From: Pseudomonas sp. BCA17
Lineage (GTDB): Bacteria > Pseudomonadota > Gammaproteobacteria > Pseudomonadales > Pseudomonadaceae
Direction of reading: 5' to 3'
Assembly: GCF_004519405.1 (NCBI RefSeq)
Contig: NZ_SGWI01000005.1
Location: forward strand, 310,001-374,000
Length of the DNA stretch: 64,000 bases
Positions 33,242 to 40,614 of this stretch are shown in pieces. The translations under genes were made by a program, and so were the position numbers. The notes beneath the pieces were generated by a model. It was not told where the DNA came from and made no database searches. It saw only the letters and a list, made by a program, of their open reading frames with translations. Numbering within the stretch: the stretch's first letter is position 1; each line of letters starts with the position of its first letter.

Positions 33242-34453
33242 ATGAACGACAAAGACCAGAACGACAGCCAGGAAATCGGCCCAGCAGGCGAAAAACTGCA
33301 AAAGGTGCTGGCGCGTATCGGCGTGGGCTCGCGCCGCGACGTCGAAGCCTGGATCACCCAGAAGCGCATCAAGGTCAACGGCGTCGAGGCCACCCTCGGC
33401 CAGCGTGTCGACTTGCACGATGCAATCACCATTGATGGCAAGGTCATCAAGCGTGAAGAGGCCGCCGAATCGGTGCGCCGCGTGATCATGTACAACAAGC
33501 CTGATGGCGAGATCTGCACCCGTGACGACCCGGAAGGCCGTCCGACCGTGTTCGACAAGATGCCCAAGCCCAAAGAGGGCCGCTGGATCAACATCGGTCG
33601 TCTGGACATCAACACCACCGGCTTGCTGATGTTCACCACCGACGGTGAGCTGGCCAACCGCCTGATGCACCCGTCCTACGAGATGGACCGTGAATACGCC
33701 GTGCGCGTACGCGGTGAAGTCGATGACGAGATGATCGAACGTCTCAAGGCGGGCGTGGTGCTGGAAGACGGCCCGGCCAAGTTCACCGACATCAAGCAGG
33801 CGCCAGGTGGTGAAGGTTTCAACCACTGGTACCACTGCGTGGTGATGGAAGGTCGCAACCGTGAAGTACGTCGTCTGTGGGAATCCCAGGGCCTGGTGGT
33901 CAGCCGCCTGAAGCGTGTGCGTTTCGGCCCGGTGTTCTTGAACTCCGACCTGCCGATGGGACGCTGGCGCGAAATGAGCCAGTACGAAGTCGATATCCTC
34001 AGCGCCGAAGTCGGCCTGACACCGGTGGCGATGCCACAGATGAACGCCAAGAGCAAAGACAAGCTTGAGCGTATGCAGCGCAAATCGTCGCGCCCTGTGG
34101 CCCGTACCGAGCGTGTAGCCCGCACCCTGCGCCCGGCACTGAATGCTCCGGCAACCGGTGGTCGTATCTCCCGTGAGCCGCACATCGAAGGCGAACGTCG
34201 CCCAACCGCAGCGTCGCGTCAGGAAGGTGAGCGTGCACCACGTGCTCCGCGTCCTGCTCCGGCCGGTGGTCGCAGCAACCGTGGTGAGGCCGATCGCCCA
34301 GCCGACAACGCCAGCACCAAGCGCCCGGCCAAGCCGGCGGCGAACAAGCGCCCCGGCCCTAAACTGGTCGCGGACGAGCCGTCGGGCAAGCGCCGTGGCG
34401 CCCCGGCCGGTTCGGGTCAGCGCCCGGGTTTCGGTCGCAAGAAGCCGCAGTGA
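33242..34453 (+). CDS. rluB: RluB, 23S rRNA pseudouridine-2605 synthase
   Basis: RluB isomerises U2605 of 23S rRNA. The 403-aa product has an S4 RNA-binding domain (about 18-75, KLQKVLARIGVGSRRDVEAW). Its pseudouridine synthase domain has the catalytic Asp in GRLDINTTGLLMFT and the motif VMEGRNREVRRLWE. From about residue 275 it continues as an Arg/Pro/Ala-rich disordered tail, much longer than in E. coli and common in Pseudomonas. ATG 33242 sits behind GGGAGGTG; the GTG at 33233 is part of that site. Confidence 0.94.
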   Translation: MNDKDQNDSQEIGPAGEKLQKVLARIGVGSRRDVEAWITQKRIKVNGVEATLGQRVDLHDAITIDGKVIKREEAAESVRRVIMYNKPDGEICTRDDPEGRPTVFDKMPKPKEGRWINIGRLDINTTGLLMFTTDGELANRLMHPSYEMDREYAVRVRGEVDDEMIERLKAGVVLEDGPAKFTDIKQAPGGEGFNHWYHCVVMEGRNREVRRLWESQGLVVSRLKRVRFGPVFLNSDLPMGRWREMSQYEVDILSAEVGLTPVAMPQMNAKSKDKLERMQRKSSRPVARTERVARTLRPALNAPATGGRISREPHIEGERRPTAASRQEGERAPRAPRPAPAGGRSNRGEADRPADNASTKRPAKPAANKRPGPKLVADEPSGKRRGAPAGSGQRPGFGRKKPQ

Positions 34454-34470
34454 TAGCGTAAGCGCTGCAC

Positions 34471-34503
34471 AAAAACGCCAACCCTAGGGTTGGCGTTTTT
34501 TTT
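34471..34503. terminator. bidirectional rho-independent terminator after rluB
   Basis: AACGCCAACC and GGTTGGCGTT form a ten-pair stem around CTAG-type bases, with A and T runs on both sides. It separates rluB from the convergent M29-like gene. Confidence 0.92.
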
Positions 34504-34543
34504 ACTTTAAAACAGGCTCAATAATGTGGGGGGGAATCAAGCA

Positions 34544-35503
34544 TCAGAAGGCGAAAGCGCCATCGAACACCGGCTTGTCATCCAGCGCCAGCACCCCACT
34601 GGCGAATATCAGATCCAGGTGATGGCTGCCTTTTTGTCCGCCACCCAGGCCCAGGTGCAACCCGCAATGGCGTTCTTCAAACCCGGCATTGCGCGCATAC
34701 AGGTCCTTCACGCCTTCGTTGGTCCCAATCCCCAACTCCTCGACACGCCGGTTCGACGGGTTGGCGTTCAGGTACTTGTTGAAATCATCCGCCAGCCCCG
34801 GTACGTCGCTGGCCACGCTGCAGATCGTCGAGTTCTCGATCCACAGTTCCAGAGGTGATTCCAGCACGCCATATTTGCGCGCGAACGGGATGGTGCTCAG
34901 AAAGGTGCCGACAAAACGCACTTGGCCATTAATGGCCTCGCTGTGAGTGGCGATTTCGCCGGGGGCCAAGTCGTGGTTGCCCACGCCGTTGATATTGGTC
35001 CACTTCTTGATGCTGCTCAGCGGCGCTTCCAGGCGTGAGCCGTGTTTGTCGGTAAAGCTCAGCACGCGCGCCTCGGACATGCGCCGGATCAGCGTGGCGT
35101 TGAGGTCGGCGATGCGTTGGGGCTCGACACTGAAGGTGTCGTAGAAGTAGTCGCCATAATCCTTGAACAACAGGGATTTCTTCCAGTGTTCGGCCATTAC
35201 GCCTTGCAGGGCACGGATAAAGTCCGGGCCTTCGGCGCGTGGGCTGGGCAGGGTCGAAGAATCGTAGAGAAACAGGTAGAGGTCACAGGCCTCAATGGCT
35301 TGGGCCAAGGCTTCGCTGGGGGCCAGGTCCAGGCGCTGCACCTGAAAATTGAACCGGGCGGCGCTGCCTTGGGTGATTGCCTGGGCGATGGCGTCGTAAC
35401 GTTCGGTATGGCCCAGCAGCACGGTAGGACGGTTCAGCCCGTTCAGGGCCGGGTGATGAGCGAGGTAGTAGAGAAAGTGTTCGACGGCGCGGGCCTTGTC
35501 CAT
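34544..35503 (-). CDS. M29-like metalloenzyme (aminopeptidase-T/NicX fold), partner of a small peptide
   Basis: This is a 319-aa soluble protein. Its C-terminal half carries the metal-ligand pattern of the M29 aminopeptidase family: Glu183 in APGEIATHS, Glu255/256 in VEELGIGTN, His283 in CGLHLGLGGG and His295-x-Asp297 in SHHLDLIF. The same fold includes the Fe(II) dioxygenase NicX, which uses a His, His, Asp set. The Tyr that M29 peptidases keep seven residues after the first His appears to be Gln290 here, so peptidase activity is doubtful. The start MDKARAVEHF follows AAAGGA. It is 74 bases downstream of a 45-codon peptide gene on the same strand, with a perfect hairpin between them. Function unknown; maturation or cleavage of that peptide is inference only. 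Confidence 0.75.
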   Translation of the reverse strand: MDKARAVEHFLYYLAHHPALNGLNRPTVLLGHTERYDAIAQAITQGSAARFNFQVQRLDLAPSEALAQAIEACDLYLFLYDSSTLPSPRAEGPDFIRALQGVMAEHWKKSLLFKDYGDYFYDTFSVEPQRIADLNATLIRRMSEARVLSFTDKHGSRLEAPLSSIKKWTNINGVGNHDLAPGEIATHSEAINGQVRFVGTFLSTIPFARKYGVLESPLELWIENSTICSVASDVPGLADDFNKYLNANPSNRRVEELGIGTNEGVKDLYARNAGFEERHCGLHLGLGGGQKGSHHLDLIFASGVLALDDKPVFDGAFAF

Positions 35504-35535
35504 GACGTACGTCCTTTGATGCCTTGGGTAAGGGG

Positions 35536-35561
35536 GGCAGGTGCCGTGCACGGCACCTGCC
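35536..35561 (-). promoter_or_regulatory. perfect intercistronic hairpin between peptide and M29-like genes
   Basis: GGCAGGTGCCGTG and CACGGCACCTGCC are exact reverse complements, making a 26-bp palindrome. There is no T run. Such a stem after a short peptide ORF typically protects the upstream message and reduces expression of the downstream enzyme. Confidence 0.8.
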
Positions 35562-35577
35562 GGATGCCTGCCGTTTC

Positions 35578-35715
35578 TTAGAAAGGCCACATCGCGGTGC
35601 CGAACGGCACGACGGCATCGGCTTGCATCATTTCAACGGCGGCCTCATGGGTCGGCGCTTCAAACCAATCGTCGAGTTGCAGTTCGGTTTCCAGGTCGTT
35701 TTCCAGTGCTTGCAT
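35578..35715 (-). CDS. 45-aa acidic peptide, possible RiPP-like precursor
   Basis: The product starts MQALENDLETELQLDDW and ends AVVPFGTAMWPF. It has ten Asp/Glu, no Lys or Arg, and an uncharged last 12 residues, resembling a leader-plus-core precursor peptide. There is no Cys and no signal peptide. A strong TAGGAGAT ribosome-binding site precedes the ATG. A hairpin (35751-35776, arms CTTGCCAGCG/GCTGGGCAAG) lies in the presumed 5' leader. The peptide is followed by a perfect hairpin and the M29-like gene. I do not recognise the family. A conserved small hypothetical protein with an unrelated role is the main alternative. Confidence 0.65.
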   Translation of the reverse strand: MQALENDLETELQLDDWFEAPTHEAAVEMMQADAVVPFGTAMWPF

Positions 35716-36239
35716 GGTGTATCTCCTAGAGGACGTTGTTTGAGAACGGGCTTGCCAGCGGGCTTCGCTGGGCAAGTCCAAGAACCTAGGCGAGAGCGTT
35801 TCAGAATGCAAAAAATTTATTGACACGGTCTCATTTGAATTTTTTGTTCTGTTTTTTTGGTCTTGAACTTTTATTTGAAAAAACAGCAGGCTGGCTGAAC
35901 CGATTGATCAGATTTTTCCTACCGACAATTTTCCGTTAGATGACAGATTGAGCTGGCTGTAACGCCGATTTTACGGGGTGTAACGACATATTTACGCGTT
36001 GCTCCGGGTAATTCGGCCCGCGGCTGGACCGTAAGGAATCTCTGACAGATTGTCGCGGCCGCTTGCCGGGGGCGGCCTCAAGCTGTCGAGCGGTGTACAA
36101 TGCGCCGCGTTTTACTGTGACCCCCTTGCGTACCCACGCAAAAGGCCAAGACCTCAGGGTTTACCACCCCTGATAACTCCGCCCGGCCACGAGCCGGACG
36201 GGTTCGATTTCGTCACAGATAAAAACAAACAGGTGACGC
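35716..36239. other. divergent regulatory region between the peptide cassette and aroP
   Basis: From 35805 to 35900 the DNA is strikingly AT-rich (A6, T7 and T5 runs), unlike its neighbours. This is probably the promoter and upstream element of the peptide gene. Toward aroP, TACAAT at 36095-36100 is a good -10 for a + strand transcript starting near 36106. The following leader can fold two hairpins (TCAGGG/CCCTGA at about 36155-36174; CCGGC/GCCGG at about 36184-36200). No CDS is convincing. Confidence 0.5.
36221..36231 (+). promoter_or_regulatory. A-rich Hfq/Crc-type motif before the aroP leader ORF
   Basis: AAAAACAAACA precedes the ribosome-binding site AGGTGA of the leader ORF by one or two bases. 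It fits the AAnAAnAA catabolite-repression motif bound by Hfq with Crc in Pseudomonas. Confidence 0.55.
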
Positions 36240-36302
36240 ATGACCGTTAGAACGACGCTGTACTCCTGGTGCCTGCGCTGGGGTTTGAGCGGCGCTGCTT
36301 GA
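36240..36302 (+). CDS. 20-codon leader peptide upstream of aroP
   Basis: ATG at 36240 opens a 20-codon frame encoding MTVRTTLYSWCLRWGLSGAA and then TGA. It lies inside the inferred aroP leader transcript with a plausible ribosome-binding site (AGGTGA) seven bases upstream. It contains one Tyr and two Trp codons, amino acids transported by AroP, which suggests translation-coupled sensing. No terminator-like hairpin follows it before aroP, so the mechanism would have to be different from classical attenuation. Confidence 0.5.
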   Translation: MTVRTTLYSWCLRWGLSGAA

Positions 36303-36363
36303 GTCGAGATTCAAGACAGCAACGTGCATTCAACATCATCAAACCTTGCGTGAGACCCTTTTC

Positions 36364-37785
36364 ATGAGTGGACCCCATTCCTCTTCAGGCGAGCTGAAAC
36401 GCGGCCTGAAAAATCGGCATATCCAGTTGATCGCCCTCGGGGGCGCCATCGGCACCGGCCTGTTCCTGGGCTCGGCCGGGGTGCTCAAGTCCGCCGGCCC
36501 GTCAATGATCCTGGGTTATGCCATCTGCGGCTTCATCGCCTTCATGATCATGCGCCAGCTCGGCGAAATGATTGTTGAAGAGCCCGTAGCCGGCTCCTTC
36601 AGCCACTTTGCCCACAAGTACTGGGGCGGTTTCGCCGGCTTCCTGTCGGGCTGGAACTGCTGGATCCTGTACATTCTGGTGGGCATGTCGGAACTGACCG
36701 CTGTCGGCAAATACGTGCATTACTGGTGGCCGGAGATCCCGACCTGGGTCTCGGCGGCGGCGTTTTTCGTGCTGATCAACCTGATCAACCTGGCTAACGT
36801 CAAAGTCTTCGGCGAGGCTGAATTCTGGTTCGCCATCATCAAGGTCGTGGCCATTGTCGGCATGATCGCTTTGGGCTGCTACCTGTTGGTCAGCGGCAGC
36901 GGCGGCCCGCAAGCTTCGGTCAGCAACCTGTGGGATCACGGCGGGTTCTTCCCCAATGGTGTCAGCGGCCTGGTGATGGCCATGGCGATCATCATGTTCT
37001 CTTTCGGTGGCCTGGAAATGCTCGGCTTTACCGCGGCCGAAGCCGACAAGCCACGCACGGTGATCCCCAAGGCGATCAATCAGGTGATCTACCGCATCCT
37101 GATTTTCTACATCGGTGCTTTGGTGGTGCTGTTGTCGCTGACGCCGTGGGACAGCCTGCTGGCGACCCTCAACGCCTCCGGCGACCCCTACAGCGGCAGC
37201 CCCTTCGTGCAAGTGTTCTCGATGCTGGGTAGCAACACTGCCGCGCACATCCTCAACTTCGTGGTGTTGACCGCGGCGCTGTCGGTGTACAACAGCGGCA
37301 CCTACTGCAACAGCCGCATGTTGTTGGGCATGGCCGAGCAGGGCGATGCGCCACGGGCCCTGGCGCAGATCGACAAGCGCGGCGTGCCGGTGCGTTCGAT
37401 CCTCGCCTCGGCGGCGGTCACCCTGGTGGCGGTACTGATGAACTATCTGATCCCGCAACATGCGCTGGAACTGCTGATGTCGCTGGTAGTGGCCACCTTG
37501 GTAATCAACTGGGCGATGATCAGTTACTCCCACTTCAAGTTCCGCCAGCACATGGACCGCACCGGCCAGGTGCCGTTGTTCAAGGCGCTGTGGTACCCGT
37601 ACGGTAACTACGTCTGCCTGGCGTTCGTGGCGTTCATCCTGGTGATCATGCTGATGACCCCGGGTATCCGGGTGTCGGTGTATGCGATTCCGTTGTGGGT
37701 GGCGTTTATGGCGGTGTGTTATGCCATCAAGCACAAACGCAGTACGCAGCCGGCGTTGGACGCGACAGTGTCAGCGGTGAAGTAA
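36364..37785 (+). CDS. aroP: AroP, aromatic amino acid permease
   Basis: This is a 473-aa APC-family proton symporter for Phe, Tyr and Trp with about 12 membrane helices. It tracks E. coli AroP closely through LKNRHIQLIALGGAIGTGLF, RQLGEMIVEEPVAGSFSHFA, ELTAVGKYV and LTAALSVYNSGTYCNSRML. I chose ATG 36364; a TTG at 36346 adds six codons without support. A 260-base leader carries a short ORF and an Hfq/Crc-type motif. A terminator follows. Aromatic permease transcripts are known Crc targets in P. putida. Confidence 0.9.
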   Translation: MSGPHSSSGELKRGLKNRHIQLIALGGAIGTGLFLGSAGVLKSAGPSMILGYAICGFIAFMIMRQLGEMIVEEPVAGSFSHFAHKYWGGFAGFLSGWNCWILYILVGMSELTAVGKYVHYWWPEIPTWVSAAAFFVLINLINLANVKVFGEAEFWFAIIKVVAIVGMIALGCYLLVSGSGGPQASVSNLWDHGGFFPNGVSGLVMAMAIIMFSFGGLEMLGFTAAEADKPRTVIPKAINQVIYRILIFYIGALVVLLSLTPWDSLLATLNASGDPYSGSPFVQVFSMLGSNTAAHILNFVVLTAALSVYNSGTYCNSRMLLGMAEQGDAPRALAQIDKRGVPVRSILASAAVTLVAVLMNYLIPQHALELLMSLVVATLVINWAMISYSHFKFRQHMDRTGQVPLFKALWYPYGNYVCLAFVAFILVIMLMTPGIRVSVYAIPLWVAFMAVCYAIKHKRSTQPALDATVSAVK

Positions 37786-37803
37786 GCGTAAAGCGTGATC
37801 AAG

Positions 37804-37829
37804 CAAACCCGGCCAAGTGCCGGGTTTGT
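37804..37829 (+). terminator. terminator of aroP
   Basis: AAACCCGGC and GCCGGGTTT pair around CAAGT, 19 bases after the stop. The T run is short (TTTGTTG), so strength is moderate. Confidence 0.7.
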
Positions 37830-37898
37830 TGCTTAAGGGCCTATGTGAGGGTGCATTCGCGTATCCTTGGGCTTCCCCTTCAGAGGTGCCTGCTGCTC

Positions 37899-38312
37899 AT
37901 GCTGGTGATTTCCAACACCGTCCACCTGCCCGACGCCGAGATCGAGCTGACCGCCATTCGCGCCCAAGGCGCCGGGGGGCAGAACGTCAATAAGGTGTCG
38001 AGCGCGGTGCACCTGCGTTTTGATATTCCGGCGTCGTCCCTGCCGGACTTCTACAAGGAGCGGTTGCTGGCGCTGCGTGACAGCCGCATCACCAGCGAAG
38101 GCGTGCTGGTGCTCAAGGCCCAGCAATATCGGACTCAGGAACAGAATCGCGCGGATGCGCTGGAGCGTCTGGTGGAGCTGATTCTCAGCGCCACCAAGGT
38201 CGAGAAGAAACGCCGTCCGACCAAGCCTACGCTGGGTTCCAAGAAGCGCAGGCTGGAATCCAAGACCAAGCGCGGTAGCATCAAGGCCGGGCGTGGCAAG
38301 GTCGACTTCTAG
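37899..38312 (+). CDS. arfB: ArfB, ribosome-rescue peptidyl-tRNA hydrolase
   Basis: This is a 137-aa RF1-like protein that hydrolyses peptidyl-tRNA on stalled ribosomes. The catalytic GGQ is in RAQGAGGQNVNKVSSAVHLR. The C-terminal 40 residues are rich in Lys and Arg (KKRRPTKPTLGSKKRRLESK), the tail that probes the empty mRNA channel. The first ATG of the conserved region is used. Its last four bases overlap the end of the convergent MFS gene. Confidence 0.93.
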   Translation: MLVISNTVHLPDAEIELTAIRAQGAGGQNVNKVSSAVHLRFDIPASSLPDFYKERLLALRDSRITSEGVLVLKAQQYRTQEQNRADALERLVELILSATKVEKKRRPTKPTLGSKKRRLESKTKRGSIKAGRGKVDF

Positions 38313-39505
38313 GCGTCCCGCGTCTCACGAGCCTTGGGCGCTTGGCGGTACAGGTACACACTCAGCAGCAAACCACCTGTGGCGGCCAGGGCGGCGAACA
38401 GGAAGATCGAGGCAAAGCCGAAGCCTGACGCCACCGCCCCGGCCAAGGGACCGGTGATGCCCAGCGACAAGTCGATAAACAGCGAGTAAGCCCCCACCGC
38501 CGCCCCGCGGCTGGACGCGGGCACCAGGTTGACGGCCTCCACGCCCAGCGCCGGAAACACCAGTGAAAAGCCGAACCCGCTCAACGCCGCACCAGCCAAG
38601 GCCAGATGGGCATTCGGTGCCAGCCACAGCAACAGCAGGCCGAGGACTTCCACCGAGAGGCAGGCAATCGCCACGCGAAAACCACCGATACGGTTGATCA
38701 GATTGCCGAACAGCAGGCGCGCGCCGATAAAGCTGGCGCCGAACAGGCTCAAGGCCCACACCGCGTTATCCCAGTGCTGGGTGGTGTAATACAGGGTGAT
38801 AAAGGTGGCGATGGTGCCAAAGCCGATCGAGCCCAGTGCGAGTGCGCAACCGTGTGGCAGTACGCGGCCCAGCACATTCATGAACGGCAGGCGCACACCG
38901 GCCACAATCGGTGCGGCGACTTTGTTCCAAGCCAGCAGCAAGCCCACGATTGCCAGCAGAATGATGCTGACGCCCATGCTCCACAGCCCGAAATTTCTGA
39001 CCAGCAACACGCCCAGCGGCGCGCCGACGGCCAGGGCTCCGTAGCTGGCAATGCCGTTCCAGGAAATCACCTTGGCGGTGTTCTGCGCACCCACCCGGCC
39101 GATGCCCCAGCCGATCGCACCCGACCCCACCAGGCTTTCCGCGCTGCCCAGCACCAATCGGCCGATCAGCAGGCTGCCCAGGCTGACAGCCGGCAGGCTG
39201 GAGAACCAGGCGGCAAGCAACATGAACACGCCGCTCAGTCCGCAGCCGACCAGGCCGATCAATACTGCGCGCTTGCTGCCCAGGTTATCGATGATCTTGC
39301 TGGCGTACGGGCGGCTCAACAGGGTGGCCAGGTACTGCACGCTGATCACCAAACCTGCGATGACCGCGCCATAGCCCAACTGACTATGGACATAGCCTGG
39401 CAATACGGCCAGGGGAATGCCGATATTCAGGTAGCCGATAAAAGTGAACAGCACGATGGAAACGACTTGCAGCGTGACCGCCATGGGGCGCTGGTTATCT
39501 GGCAT
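38309..39505 (-). CDS. MFS transporter, YhhS/YfcJ type
   Basis: This is a 398-aa major facilitator with 12 predicted helices. It begins LQVVSIVLFTFIGYLNIGIPLAVLP and has the inter-helix motif RPYASKIIDNLGSKRAV between helices 2 and 3. It resembles E. coli YhhS/YfcJ, putative drug or sugar exporters. The substrate is unknown. It converges on arfB with a four-base overlap of the coding ends. Confidence 0.85.
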   Translation of the reverse strand: MPDNQRPMAVTLQVVSIVLFTFIGYLNIGIPLAVLPGYVHSQLGYGAVIAGLVISVQYLATLLSRPYASKIIDNLGSKRAVLIGLVGCGLSGVFMLLAAWFSSLPAVSLGSLLIGRLVLGSAESLVGSGAIGWGIGRVGAQNTAKVISWNGIASYGALAVGAPLGVLLVRNFGLWSMGVSIILLAIVGLLLAWNKVAAPIVAGVRLPFMNVLGRVLPHGCALALGSIGFGTIATFITLYYTTQHWDNAVWALSLFGASFIGARLLFGNLINRIGGFRVAIACLSVEVLGLLLLWLAPNAHLALAGAALSGFGFSLVFPALGVEAVNLVPASSRGAAVGAYSLFIDLSLGITGPLAGAVASGFGFASIFLFAALAATGGLLLSVYLYRQAPKARETRDA

Positions 39506-39608
39506 GAGAGGGGTCCACTGTCGCAGCAGGTAAAGATAGGCTGCTAATGATACCGGCGCTTGGGCCGAGTGGGGCGGCTAATATCAAAAAGGCTGAATCA
39601 AGAACACG

Positions 39609-39791
39609 TCAGGATTTGGTCGGCGCCAGCAATTGCGTGGTTACCAGGGCAGCCAGGGCGTTTTCCTGGGTACCAAAGCGCTTGAGCAGCATCGCTTGTT
39701 TTTCGGCGCTGAGGCGGTTCCAGACTTCGACCATCTGCAAGGCAGCGTCGAGTACAGCGGCGTCGGGCGAAGCGGGGAGGGTATCGGTCAT
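39609..39791 (-). CDS. small conserved-looking protein, 60 aa
   Basis: This is a 60-aa soluble protein (MTDTLPASPDAAVLDAALQM..., C-terminus LLAPTKS), helical by composition. There is no signal or known motif. Coding-like codon use and its position with another small gene on the same strand support it. The ribosome-binding site is weak (GATCCCCTCT before ATG on the minus strand). Function unknown. Confidence 0.6.
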   Translation of the reverse strand: MTDTLPASPDAAVLDAALQMVEVWNRLSAEKQAMLLKRFGTQENALAALVTTQLLAPTKS

Positions 39792-39865
39792 AGAGGGGAT
39801 CTCGGGTGATTCAGGCCGTGTGGAAAGCGCTTGGAATTGCGCTTTCCATACGGTCTGGTACGGCT

Positions 39866-39994
39866 TCAGCCCTGGCGTTTGCTGTCGACTGGTTTTGCTT
39901 CTTTGGCCTCAGGCTGTTTGTTGCTGGCCTGCTGCGGTGTTGGCTGCTCGGTTGGGTGCAGGCTTGGGAAGGGGAGATTAGGTATCTCGTGCAT
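39866..39994 (-). CDS. small proline-rich protein, 42 aa
   Basis: The reading frame begins MHEIPNLPFPSLHPTEQPTP and ends KPVDSKRQG, and is likely disordered. I start it at 39994 because GCGAGGAG lies ten bases upstream. An upstream in-frame ATG has no such site. The frame has no homology I recognise and could still be spurious. Confidence 0.5.
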   Translation of the reverse strand: MHEIPNLPFPSLHPTEQPTPQQASNKQPEAKEAKPVDSKRQG

Positions 39995-40141
39995 GTGGGT
40001 CGCTCCTCGCAAGGTCTGTTTTTTCAATCGCAGGTGATTCCGCGCTCTCAAAAAGCCTTGGCAGGATACAGCACTGAAAATGACAAAAAGATTTTTATGT
40101 CGTCGTATGCATGAACTTTCATCGTATGAACTGTCGCGTGA

Positions 40142-40453
40142 TTAGAACGGCACCTTGCCCAGAATCATGTCGCGGTACATCACAAAGTCGCCCAACAGGC
40201 TGTAAAACGGGTGTTGAAAGGTGGCCGGGCGGTTCTTTTCGAAGAAGAAGTGGCCGATCCAGGCAAAGCTGTAGCCGGCGACGGGTAAGGCCAACAGCAG
40301 GCCCAGCGAACCACGGCCGATGGCGTAGGCCAGGATGCCGATCACCAGGGTCGTGCCGATAAAGTGCAGGCGCCGGCAGGTGCTGTTGCCGTGCTCGCTC
40401 AGGTAATACGGATAGAACTCGGCGAAGCTATTGAATTGTTTGACGTTTTCCAT
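40142..40453 (-). CDS. DUF962/Mpo1-like membrane protein
   Basis: This is a 103-aa protein with two or three membrane helices, recognised by FAEFYPYYLSEHGNSTCRRLHFIGT and WIGHFFFEKNRPATFQHPFYSLLGD (key residues H in SEH, RRLHF, GHFFFEKNRPATF). Yeast Mpo1 is a dioxygenase in phytosphingosine alpha-oxidation, and the bacterial role is unknown. The conserved His residues that would bind iron are present. Monocistronic. Confidence 0.87.
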   Translation of the reverse strand: MENVKQFNSFAEFYPYYLSEHGNSTCRRLHFIGTTLVIGILAYAIGRGSLGLLLALPVAGYSFAWIGHFFFEKNRPATFQHPFYSLLGDFVMYRDMILGKVPF

Positions 40454-40614
40454 AGTGGTTGAGTCTCTGACAGTAATGCCGCTCGGCAGATGTTCGGCGG
40501 GTAGCGTATTTGAGTCTAGAGTGATCAGTGGTAACAGCCAGTGACAATAGATGCCACTTTAGTATCCTTGGCTCGCTGGTTTCCGGATGAGCCCGCTTTC
40601 TATAAGACGACGCC

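Noticed and set aside
36050..36250. A 66-codon ORF in the aroP leader.
   Set aside because: No ribosome-binding site, overlaps the predicted promoter, and its composition is arginine/proline-rich with no homology.
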